Source of the DNA: Rufibacter latericius
GTDB lineage: Bacteria; Bacteroidota; Bacteroidia; Cytophagales; Hymenobacteraceae
Length of the DNA: 64,000 nt
Assembly (NCBI RefSeq): GCF_003721515.1
Contig: NZ_RJJD01000001.1
Location: 248,001 to 312,000 of the forward strand
Direction: 5' to 3'
The notes beneath the pieces are model-generated. The model saw only the letters and a program-made list of their open reading frames with translations. It did no database searches and had not been told where the DNA came from. The translations under genes and the position numbers were made by a program. Shown in pieces: positions 51,426 through 58,359 of this stretch (position 1 is its first letter; each line of letters opens with the position of its first letter).

Positions 51426-51887
51426 TTGATAGAAGTATTTACCGATGGCGCTTCCCGGGGCAATCCCGGCCCTGGAGGCTACGGCGTCATTCTGCGCTAC
51501 GGCCCCCACGTGAAAGAAATCAGCGAGGGATTCCGGAAGACCACCAACAACCGCATGGAACTCTTAGCCGTGATCGTGGCCTTAGAGGCGATCACCAAAC
51601 CCGGCATGCCCGTCACTATTTACTCAGACTCAAAATACGTGGTAGATGCCGTGGAGAAGAAGTGGGTCTTCGGTTGGGAGAAGAAAAGCTTCACCGGCAA
51701 GGCCAACCCAGATCTTTGGCAGCGTTTTCTGAAAATCTACCGCAAACACCAGGTACGCTTCGTGTGGGTACGGGGCCACGCCGGCCACGCCGAGAACGAA
51801 CGCTGTGACGAACTAGCCGTAGCCGCCGCCCTCCAGCCCAACCTCCCCCCTGATAAAGGCTTCGAAGCAAACCCAACCGCTGGGTAG
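51426..51887 (+). CDS. rnhA: Ribonuclease HI
   Basis: Encodes 153 aa if started at TTG 51426; ATT 51423 is also possible. The open frame extends to TTG 51381, but the -7 promoter match lies inside that extension, and family proteins begin just before VFTDGASRGNPGPGG. Catalytic residues D7, E45, D68 and the later D in ERCDELA (about 132) are present. The family His is near, in RGHAGHAENE. It removes RNA from RNA/DNA hybrids. A C-terminal tail (PNLPPDKGFEANPTAG) is not part of the fold. No ATG is available near the start. Confidence 0.92.
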   Translation: MIEVFTDGASRGNPGPGGYGVILRYGPHVKEISEGFRKTTNNRMELLAVIVALEAITKPGMPVTIYSDSKYVVDAVEKKWVFGWEKKSFTGKANPDLWQRFLKIYRKHQVRFVWVRGHAGHAENERCDELAVAAALQPNLPPDKGFEANPTAG

Positions 51888-52051
51888 CGGGGTAATTTGC
51901 TGATTGTTAAATGTGCTAATGTGCTATTCTTTAAAAGTCAATTGACTTTATTTCTTGAATTTCGCTTAACAAGGCACTTGTCTGAATCAATCAAAAGCAG
52001 CTTTTCACTCATTCCCAAGTCAACACATTACCAAATTAGCACCTTCCCAAA

Positions 52052-52768
52052 GTGGCCAACGACTACTTCCAGTTTAAGCAATTTCTGATCAGGCAGGACA
52101 AATGCGCCATGAAGGTCTGCACCGATTCCTGCGTGCTGGGAGCTGCCGTTGATGTAGCCGGGGCTAAACGCATCTTGGACATCGGGGCAGGAACGGGTTT
52201 GCTTAGTTTGATGGTGGCCCAACGGGCGCCGGAGGCCCATCTAGAAGCCGTGGAGATTGACCCGGAGGCTGCTGATCAGGCGCAGGAAAACATCAGCATC
52301 AGTCCCTGGGCAGATCGCATTCAACTGTTCCCCATAAGCTTGCAGGAGTTGGAGGCCAGTAATCCCGCTCCTTATGAGGTGATCATCAGCAATCCTCCCT
52401 TTTTCCAGGCGTCCCTGAAATCTGCTGACCCCGGGAAGAACCAGGCCAAACACACCGAGACGCTCTCTTTCTTTGAGATCATCTCATTTGCCCAGAAGTA
52501 CTTAACTCCTTCCGGACGGATGCATATTCTGCTGCCCCCGCATGAGGCCCGCGTGTTTGAGCAGGAAGCCCACAAAGCCGGTCTTTTCACCCAATCTATC
52601 CTATGGTTGGAGGCCACCCCACAAGGCAAACTGCTCAGAGCCATCCACTCCTATACCCGCCATCCAGTTGCATCAATCAAAGAGAGCACGTTACCGGTTC
52701 GGGAGAAAGACCATTCCTACACGGCCGCTTTTCAGGAATTATTGCAGGAATATTACCTGATTTTCTGA
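52052..52768 (+). CDS. trmN6: tRNA1(Val) (adenine-37-N6)-methyltransferase
   Basis: Encodes 238 aa starting with GTG 52052 (no ATG nearby). A Rossmann methyltransferase: FKQFLIRQDKCAMKVCTDSCVLG (in part) is the family N-terminal signature, the SAM motif is ILDIGAGTGLLSL, the acidic ribose-binding motif is VEIDPEAA, and the catalytic N6-adenine motif NPPF is in IISNPPFFQASL. It methylates A37 of tRNA1(Val) in E. coli (YfiC). Palindrome 52771 follows the stop codon directly. Confidence 0.9.
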   Translation: MANDYFQFKQFLIRQDKCAMKVCTDSCVLGAAVDVAGAKRILDIGAGTGLLSLMVAQRAPEAHLEAVEIDPEAADQAQENISISPWADRIQLFPISLQELEASNPAPYEVIISNPPFFQASLKSADPGKNQAKHTETLSFFEIISFAQKYLTPSGRMHILLPPHEARVFEQEAHKAGLFTQSILWLEATPQGKLLRAIHSYTRHPVASIKESTLPVREKDHSYTAAFQELLQEYYLIF

Positions 52769-52770
52769 TC

Positions 52771-52810
52771 CATTTTGCCCCGTTTTTCAGGAAAACAAGG
52801 CTAAAACGGG
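52771..52810. repeat. Intergenic palindrome family copy
   Basis: CATTTTGCCCC at left, core GTTTTTCAGGAAAAC, right AAGGCTAAAACGGG. It sits between two convergent genes. Confidence 0.7.
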
Positions 52811-52813
52811 TTC

Positions 52814-54145
52814 TTATTCTTCCCGCTCGGTGAAGCATACGCCGTGTTGTTCCAGCTCCTCCAAGATAGGTTCATAGAGGTCGGGCTGCAGTGGCACCAC
52901 TACGCCTTTAGCTTGTATCTTCCCTTGCAGCAGTAGTTTGACGGCAATGCCCAAGGGAAGGCCCACGGTTTTAGCCATGGCGGTATGTACCTCGTCATCG
53001 CCCAGAACCACTAGCGAGGAAGTCAGGTTTCTTTTTTCGCCTTGGAGCTCATATTCAAACTGGTGGAGCATCACAATCATGTCTTTGTCGCCGGCGTTCA
53101 GTTTCCATTTAGGCACCAGTAGTTTCTCCAAAGCTTGGGCTGGTGTAGCTTTTTCTAACCCGATGGGGAGGTCGTCAAACAAGCCGGTCCATTCTACCAG
53201 ACGCAATTCCTCTGAATCTGCGGCAAGGCCTATATACGCGGCCACCCGTTCTTTCAAGGATTTTCCTGTGTCAGCAGCAGGCAGGCAGCTTTCCACCAGG
53301 TCCCGGTACGTGAGGTGGGCAGGGTCTTCCAGAAAATAAGAGTCATCGGTGAGGCCCAGTTGCACCAGCACCTGCCAGGCCTGGCAATACCCCGGCCGCC
53401 GAAGGGTTCCGCGCAACATGGTGGGGATTCCCTGCAAACCATAAGGCTCCCGGTACGAGAGAGAATCGCGGTTTGCGTACCCATCAAAAGCCCCGAAACC
53501 ATCAACCTGAAAGGTCTCGGTGCGCCGGAAAAGCTGTGGGTACGGAATGTATTTGTAAGTACCGTTCTCAATGTATTTGGCCGTTCCCTGCCCAGCTAGC
53601 ACCACGTTGCGGGGGTTCCAGGTAAACTTGTAGTGCCAAGGGTTGTTGTCAGACTCGGGAGCCATCAATCCGCCGGTGAAAGACTTAAACGAGGTGATGG
53701 TTCCGCCCTTCTGTTGAATTTGGTGGATGAGGCGCATCGCAGAAAGATGGTCAATGCCGGGGTCCAGGCCACACTCCATCAGAAACGTCAACCCTTTGGC
53801 GGCCACTTGGGGGTGCAGCTCTTTGATCTGAGGCGGCACATACGAGGCCGTCACCAGGTGTTTGCCCAACGCCAGGCAGGTTTCCGCTACCAAGGGGTGA
53901 AACATGGCCGGAAGCATGGAAATCACCACATCGGCTCCGCCGATTTCTGCCCTCCGCTGGGCTTCGTCCTGAACATCGAAAACAAACGCGCGCGCCTGGG
54001 TATTGCCTTGCAGTAGCGCCTCCAGATGATGCACCGACACATCGCCGATGGAGAGGTGCCAGCCGAAGGTTTTCGCGTTGGAAAGCAGGTAATGTATGAG
54101 CACGGTGGCGGAGCGGCCAGCGCCTAGGAGCAGGATCTTTTTCAT
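52814..54145 (-). CDS. Saccharopine dehydrogenase-like protein
   Basis: Encodes 443 aa with the sacchrp_dh NADP-binding and C-terminal domains. The Rossmann motif ILLLGAGRSATVL is at the start, followed by VVISMLPAMFHPLVAE, VTASYVPPQIKEL, MECGLDPGIDHLSAM and FTGGLMAPESDNNPWHYKF, all typical of saccharopine reductase/lysine-ketoglutarate reductase relatives. In bacteria such proteins may act in lysine degradation or in polyamine (carboxynorspermidine) chemistry; sequence alone does not decide. Divergent from cdd. Confidence 0.88.
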   Translation of the reverse strand: MKKILLLGAGRSATVLIHYLLSNAKTFGWHLSIGDVSVHHLEALLQGNTQARAFVFDVQDEAQRRAEIGGADVVISMLPAMFHPLVAETCLALGKHLVTASYVPPQIKELHPQVAAKGLTFLMECGLDPGIDHLSAMRLIHQIQQKGGTITSFKSFTGGLMAPESDNNPWHYKFTWNPRNVVLAGQGTAKYIENGTYKYIPYPQLFRRTETFQVDGFGAFDGYANRDSLSYREPYGLQGIPTMLRGTLRRPGYCQAWQVLVQLGLTDDSYFLEDPAHLTYRDLVESCLPAADTGKSLKERVAAYIGLAADSEELRLVEWTGLFDDLPIGLEKATPAQALEKLLVPKWKLNAGDKDMIVMLHQFEYELQGEKRNLTSSLVVLGDDEVHTAMAKTVGLPLGIAVKLLLQGKIQAKGVVVPLQPDLYEPILEELEQHGVCFTEREE

Positions 54146-54227
54146 AGTGCGGAAACGGATGCAGGCCTTAAAATGGACAATTTATCTGGCCCAGACAACC
54201 ACTTCTTGCTTTTTCGGGGCGACTTAT

Positions 54228-54235
54228 TAACTTTG
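54228..54235 (+). promoter_or_regulatory. Putative promoter of cdd
   Basis: TAACTTTG matches TAnnTTTG, with TTG at 54206-54208 about 20 bp upstream as a -33 candidate. It lies 35 bp before the ATG at 54270. Confidence 0.6.
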
Positions 54236-54269
54236 GCTCCCGTACGTGCTCGTGCGGAAACCGCACTAT

Positions 54270-54755
54270 ATGATAGAACAAGTACAACTCAACATTACCT
54301 ATGAGGTAGTGTCTTCCCCGGAGGAATTAACCGATCAGGAACGGCAGGTTCTCTACCTGGCCCAGAAAGCCACCGACAATGCTTATGCTCCCTACTCCAA
54401 CTACCTGGTAGGCGCGGCGTTGCTTCTCTCAGATGGCACCATGCACCAAGGCACCAACCAGGAAAACGCGGCTTACCCCTCGGGGCTTTGCGCCGAACGC
54501 ACCCTGTTGTTTGGCGTAGGATCAAACCACCCAGATAAGACAATAGAGATCATGGCTGTGACCGTGCGCCGGAGAAATGAAGCCCACTTCCTGAAAGCCT
54601 GTTCCTGCGGCGCCTGCCGGCAGGTGATGGCCGAGTACCAGAGCCGCCAGAATGCTCCTATCCGCCTCATCATGCAGGGCGAAGACGGCAAGGTCATCCG
54701 CCTGAACTCGGTGGAGGATTTGCTGCCTTTCATGTTCACCAAAGACCAGCTTTAG
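54270..54755 (+). CDS. cdd: Cytidine deaminase
   Basis: Encodes 161 aa from ATG 54270; the upstream in-frame candidate at 54246 is closer to the promoter and less likely. Zinc ligands and catalysis: C74 and E76 in SGLCAERTL, and C113 and C116 in CSCGACRQ. AYAPYSNYLVGAALL forms the substrate pocket. It converts cytidine and deoxycytidine to uridine forms in pyrimidine salvage. The esterase gene starts 1 bp after its stop codon, so they form an operon. Confidence 0.96.
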   Translation: MIEQVQLNITYEVVSSPEELTDQERQVLYLAQKATDNAYAPYSNYLVGAALLLSDGTMHQGTNQENAAYPSGLCAERTLLFGVGSNHPDKTIEIMAVTVRRRNEAHFLKACSCGACRQVMAEYQSRQNAPIRLIMQGEDGKVIRLNSVEDLLPFMFTKDQL

Positions 54756-54756
54756 T

Positions 54757-55428
54757 TTGGCAGCCCAACATCGGACCATCTCGGTACCCCGTACGGCGCA
54801 CCTTCACCAGGTAGGCACCCTTTCTGCAGAAACCAAACACCTCTGGATTGTGCTGCATGGCTATGGCCAATTGGCCCGATATTTCATCCGGCACTTTGAG
54901 GCAATGGCAGACGGGCAGACGGTTATTATTGCGCCCGAAGGTTTGTCGCGCTTTTACCTGGAGGGAGTATCGGGCCGCGTGGGGGCCACCTGGATGACGA
55001 AAGAAGAACGCCTGCACGAGATCACCGACTACGTCACCTATCTGAACCTGGTGCGCGATATGGCCTTGCAGGAAGCTCCCGGAGCTACGTTGCACGTGTT
55101 GGGCTTCTCACAGGGAGGAGCCACGGTTTGCCGTTGGCTGGCGCAGGCGCAATGGCCCGTGGCACAGCTGGTGCTCTGGGCCGGCATGTTCCCCGAGGAC
55201 ATGGAGCTGACTTCTGCCGATTCCGCGTTATCACGAACCCACCTAACGTATGTGTATGGCCTACAAGATCCCTTCGTAGCCGATGATAAAGTACAGGCCC
55301 AACTCACGCGGGTACAAGCCGCCGGGCTGCACCCCCAGGTTTTGACCTTTGAAGGCAAGCACGAACTGAACCAGGAAATCTTGCAGCAACTGAAACATAA
55401 TCCTGTTACTTCCCCGCGTACCTTTTAG
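54757..55428 (+). CDS. Alpha/beta hydrolase, carboxylesterase/phospholipase type
   Basis: Encodes 223 aa starting at TTG 54757, one base after the cdd stop codon, which points to translational coupling. The oxyanion-hole strand WIVLHGYGQL, nucleophile S118 in GFSQGGAT, D in YGLQDPFV and H in GKHELNQE complete the catalytic triad of the LysoPLA/carboxylesterase group. It hydrolyses small esters or lysophospholipids in the cytoplasm; substrate not established. The palindrome 55421-55459 overlaps its stop codon. Confidence 0.88.
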   Translation: MAAQHRTISVPRTAHLHQVGTLSAETKHLWIVLHGYGQLARYFIRHFEAMADGQTVIIAPEGLSRFYLEGVSGRVGATWMTKEERLHEITDYVTYLNLVRDMALQEAPGATLHVLGFSQGGATVCRWLAQAQWPVAQLVLWAGMFPEDMELTSADSALSRTHLTYVYGLQDPFVADDKVQAQLTRVQAAGLHPQVLTFEGKHELNQEILQQLKHNPVTSPRTF

Positions 55429-55459
55429 GCCTGTTTTCTCCAAAACAGGATTAAATCAG
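55421..55459. repeat. Intergenic palindrome family copy overlapping the esterase stop codon
   Basis: CCTTTTAGGCCT at left (its TAG is the stop codon), core GTTTTCTCCAAAAC, right AGGATTAAATCAG. Confidence 0.75.
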
Positions 55460-55485
55460 CCGCAGCACCATCAGGCTAATCCCTG

Positions 55486-55878
55486 TTATCTTTCCCAAAT
55501 ACCGGGTACCACAATCTCCAGCAGGTGTTGGTCCGGGTCCCGGAAGTAGCAGGATTTACGTTCGTGCGGCCAGGTTTGCTCGTGTTCAATGGGGATGTTG
55601 GCTTGCCGCAGTTTCTCTTTCCACGAGGGGTAATCCGAGGCTTCACACTCAAAAGCCAGGTGCAGTTGCCCCTCCCCGTAATGCGGTGGCAGGTCCTTGC
55701 TTGCCCTGGTTTTCTGCGCGTTGAAACACAGCAGCACCGAATTTCCCACCCTGAAAAAGACATGCCGCCCCGCCACCTGCCCAATCACGGGCAAACCCAA
55801 TACCTCTGTGTAAAAAGAAGTGGTACGGTCCAGGTCCTGCACATACAGGCACGTCTCCTTTATCTGGGTGAATTTCAT
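55486..55878 (-). CDS. VOC/glyoxalase superfamily protein
   Basis: Encodes 130 aa with two beta-alpha-beta3 modules: FTQIKETCLYVQDLDRTTSFYTEVLGL (in part) at the start, VFFRVGNSVLLCF, HLAFECEASD, and RSCYFRDPDQHLLEIVV at the C-terminus, where the last E is a metal ligand. The H in QLHLAFE is the other. Such proteins include glyoxalase I, fosfomycin-resistance enzymes and dioxygenases; no specific activity can be assigned. The downstream neighbour in transcription is the intergenic repeat, so it is probably monocistronic. Confidence 0.87.
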   Translation of the reverse strand: MKFTQIKETCLYVQDLDRTTSFYTEVLGLPVIGQVAGRHVFFRVGNSVLLCFNAQKTRASKDLPPHYGEGQLHLAFECEASDYPSWKEKLRQANIPIEHEQTWPHERKSCYFRDPDQHLLEIVVPGIWER

Positions 55879-55927
55879 CAGCGCACGTTTTCATCTTGCA
55901 ACGAAAGTACCCCTGCGAAAGATACCC

Positions 55928-55963
55928 GCTTTAGGTCCGTTTTCCTTAAAACAGCCCTAAAAC
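55928..55963. repeat. Intergenic palindrome family copy close to consensus
   Basis: GCTTTAGGTCC at left, core GTTTTCCTTAAAAC, right AGCCCTAAAAC, the ideal right arm. Confidence 0.85.
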
Positions 55964-55966
55964 AAA

Positions 55967-55999
55967 AAGGCTCACCGGTGGAAACCACCAGCGAGCTTT
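55967..55999 (-). terminator. Terminator downstream of the SDR gene
   Basis: AAAGGCTC with CGGTGG at left pairs with CCACC and GAGCTTT at right around AAA. On the minus strand the A-rich flank at 55961-55967 gives the U-tract. Confidence 0.7.
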
Positions 56000-56019
56000 G
56001 TCTTTTATGAAAGGGTAAG

Positions 56020-56772
56020 TTACTGTTTGTTGATGATGGTGGCCGAAGCCTGGGCTGCGGGTAGAATCAGCACCTCGGCTAAATTCACGCGCTTGGGACG
56101 GGTAACCATGAACAGGATCAGGTCAGCTAAATCTTCGGCGGTGAGGGGTTCAAAGCCTTTGTACACGCTGGCCGCGCGCTCTTTGTCTCCTTTGAAACGA
56201 ACCTCTGAGAACTCGGTCTCTACCGCCCCCGGGTTGATCTCCGATACTTTCACGCCTTCGTGCACCAGGTCAATGCGCATGGCTTTGGATAGGGCGTCCA
56301 CGGCGAATTTGCTGGCGCAGTACACGTTTCCGTTGGCGTACACCTCCTGCCCGGCAATAGACCCGATGTTGATGATGTGCCCCGCCTTCCGCTCAATCAT
56401 GATCGGCAGCACTTCCTTGGTCACGTACAAAAGGCCTTTCACGTTGATGTCCAGCATGGCCTCCCAGTCGTCCATATCGCCACTTTGAAAAGGGGCCAAA
56501 CCGTGCGCGTTGCCGGCATTGTTGATGAGCACGTCAATGGTACGCCACTCAGTAGGCAACGAACTAATGGCGGCATTTACAGCGGCTTTATCCCGCACGT
56601 CAAACTCCAGCGGGTAGATGTTCTCGGGGCCGAACTGTTGCACCAGCTCCTGCAGGCGTTCGGTGCGCCGACCGGTGGCGATGATCCTGAATCCGTGCTG
56701 TGCCAGGGAGATAGAGGTTGCCCGACCTATGCCAGAGGTGGCACCAGTCACCAGGGCTATTTTCTGCGTCAT
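56020..56772 (-). CDS. SDR family NAD(P)-dependent oxidoreductase (YdfG-like)
   Basis: Encodes 250 aa. Cofactor motif TGATSGIGRA at 9-18, the NADP-favouring RRTER after the second strand, NNAG near 84, catalytic S in NIGSIAG, and Y/K in YCASKFAV near 153-157. INPGAVETEFS follows. The group includes YdfG/3-hydroxy acid and serine dehydrogenases; substrate is not fixed by sequence. It starts 7 bp after porT ends on the same strand, so it is the last gene of the ubiE-porT-SDR operon. Confidence 0.9.
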   Translation of the reverse strand: MTQKIALVTGATSGIGRATSISLAQHGFRIIATGRRTERLQELVQQFGPENIYPLEFDVRDKAAVNAAISSLPTEWRTIDVLINNAGNAHGLAPFQSGDMDDWEAMLDINVKGLLYVTKEVLPIMIERKAGHIINIGSIAGQEVYANGNVYCASKFAVDALSKAMRIDLVHEGVKVSEINPGAVETEFSEVRFKGDKERAASVYKGFEPLTAEDLADLILFMVTRPKRVNLAEVLILPAAQASATIINKQ

Positions 56773-56779
56773 AATAGAC

Positions 56780-57529
56780 TTATTCGAAGTTGAGGTAAAG
56801 CGTCACGGTATTGGTGTTCAGCTGCTGAATGCTGTTGTTGAACACCGTAGGGAAAGGCTGATGCACGTTGGAGATTCCGCGGGAATACCGGATTTCCGGA
56901 GCGAACTTGAAGAACGGATAGAACATATCCAGCCCCACGCCATACTCTATCGCGAAGTCCATGCTTTTCACTTGCAGCACCTCGGGGTTACCTTTCTTCT
57001 GGCCGCCCACCACTAACGAGGGCTTAATACCCGCAATGAAATACATTTGGGTGTTTTTGCGCCGCTTGGCTTCATATTTCACCAGCAGCGGAAGCTCTCC
57101 GGCAAAGGTATTCATCTGTTGCGTAATGTCTCCGCCAGGGGTGATATCATCGGCGGGCACGTTCTTGTATTCAATCAGGCGGCTATGGTAGCCAACTCCG
57201 GGTTGGGCCCTAAGCACAAAGTTCGGCGACAGCCGGTACGTAGTGATAAAGTTCACATTAAAGCCGATGCCCGTCTTATCGTTCACGGAGTACCCTTCGT
57301 CAATTCGGTCTACATAGTATTGCGAATGCTCCAGCTGGTACCAGGACCCGTTCACGCCCAGAGAGAACCCCCAGCGCAGCCGTTTGAACTCATAGCCGGG
57401 TAGGTTTTCACCGTGGAGCTTGCCCTGCGCCAGGGTTTGCTGCCCAGCGCCCAACAAGGCCAGAAATAAGAAAACAGTTATTTTGTGCCGGTGTAAATGG
57501 AGCTGATGCCGAAGGTAAGTGAATGCCAT
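56780..57529 (-). CDS. porT: Type IX secretion outer-membrane protein PorT
   Basis: Encodes 249 aa. The N-terminus has a basic stretch followed by a hydrophobic signal (VFLFLALLGAGQQTLAQ). The remainder is an eight-strand-like outer-membrane barrel (YEFKRLRWGFSLGVNGS, NFVLRAQPGVGYHSR, FAPEIRYSRGISN) ending in LNFE. PorT is essential for type IX secretion in P. gingivalis, and its position beside ubiE is a known Bacteroidota arrangement, which supports the call. Its start codon overlaps the end of ubiE by 52 bp, suggesting coupled translation. Confidence 0.85.
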   Translation of the reverse strand: MAFTYLRHQLHLHRHKITVFLFLALLGAGQQTLAQGKLHGENLPGYEFKRLRWGFSLGVNGSWYQLEHSQYYVDRIDEGYSVNDKTGIGFNVNFITTYRLSPNFVLRAQPGVGYHSRLIEYKNVPADDITPGGDITQQMNTFAGELPLLVKYEAKRRKNTQMYFIAGIKPSLVVGGQKKGNPEVLQVKSMDFAIEYGVGLDMFYPFFKFAPEIRYSRGISNVHQPFPTVFNNSIQQLNTNTVTLYLNFE

Positions 57530-58200
57530 TTTGTGTTTTTAAAGCCGATTCTCTGGAAAATACTCAGGAAGTTGTTGCCATCCGGGAACGCCTGCACAGA
57601 CTCGGGCAGATACGTGTAGGCGGCATTGTCTTTTGAGATCATTTTCCCGAAAACGGGTAAAATATGTTTGAAGTAAAAATTATATCCTTGTTTCATGGGG
57701 AACGCCTGCGGCTTGGAGAACTCTAGGATCACCGCCATGCCGCCCGGTTTCAGCACCCGCAGCATCTCTGAAAGGCCTTTCTCCAGGTTCTCGAAGTTGC
57801 GCACCCCAAAGGCCACCGTAATGGCGTCAAAGTGATTATCGGGGAATTGGATGTTCTCTGAGTCGCCAAGGTGCAGCTGTACCAAGTGGCTCAGTCCGCG
57901 CTTGTTTATCTTCTCACGGCCCACCTGCAGCATTCCCTCTGAGATGTCTATCCCGATGATCTGCTTGGGCTGCAGCCGAAGCGTTTCCAGGGCGAAGTCA
58001 CCGGTACCTGTGGCAATATCCAACACCATCTGAGGCTTCACCGGCTCCAACAGTTTTACCGCTCTTTTGCGCCAGTAGATGTCTACCCCTGCGCTAAGGA
58101 AATGGTTAAGAAAATCGTAGCGTTTGGCAATGCTGTTGAACATCTGCGCCACCTGCTTTTTCTTACCTTCTTCCTGGTCTTTGTACGGAACTACTGACAT
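57478..58200 (-). CDS. ubiE: Demethylmenaquinone methyltransferase
   Basis: Encodes 240 aa. SAM motif I is LDIATGTGDFALE; the family motifs YDFLNHFLSAG (near 29-39), GDSENIQFPDNHFDAIT (in part) and FGVRNFENLEKGLSEM are complete, then GGMAVILEFSKP. It adds the ring methyl group to make menaquinone, the respiratory quinone of this phylum, so the MenG role is meant. First gene of the ubiE-porT-SDR operon, with a -7 element at 58224. Confidence 0.96.
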   Translation of the reverse strand: MSVVPYKDQEEGKKKQVAQMFNSIAKRYDFLNHFLSAGVDIYWRKRAVKLLEPVKPQMVLDIATGTGDFALETLRLQPKQIIGIDISEGMLQVGREKINKRGLSHLVQLHLGDSENIQFPDNHFDAITVAFGVRNFENLEKGLSEMLRVLKPGGMAVILEFSKPQAFPMKQGYNFYFKHILPVFGKMISKDNAAYTYLPESVQAFPDGNNFLSIFQRIGFKNTKWHSLTFGISSIYTGTK

Positions 58201-58223
58201 GTACTACGTTTAGTTAAGGAGGG

Positions 58224-58231
58224 CAAAGCTA
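58224..58231 (-). promoter_or_regulatory. Putative -7 element of the ubiE-porT operon
   Basis: Reads TAGCTTTG on the minus strand, an exact TAnnTTTG match, 24 bp before the ubiE ATG. Confidence 0.6.
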
Positions 58232-58286
58232 CTATGCTTTAACTAGAATTCCCGCATTATGTTGTACACAAGCCTCCCATAAATAG

Positions 58287-58316
58287 CAGAGCCCCGGCCA
58301 AAAGACCGGGGCTCTG
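58287..58316. terminator. Terminator-like hairpin after the PorE-like gene
   Basis: CAGAGCCCCGG and CCGGGGCTCTG form a perfect 11-bp stem with loop of eight (CCAAAAGA). TTTC follows on the plus strand; on the minus strand the flank is moderately A-rich. Confidence 0.75.
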
Positions 58317-58354
58317 TTTCTTCCCTGTTTTCCTGAAAGGAACGCTAAAACGGG
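58315..58354. repeat. Intergenic palindrome family copy
   Basis: TGTTTCTTCCCT at left, core GTTTTCCTGAAAG, right GAACGCTAAAACGGG. It begins inside the preceding hairpin. Confidence 0.7.
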
Positions 58355-58359
58355 GTTGC

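Noticed and set aside
57640-57670. Palindrome-family-like core within ubiE
   Set aside because: Only the core resembles the family; arms are absent and the sequence is accounted for by coding constraint.
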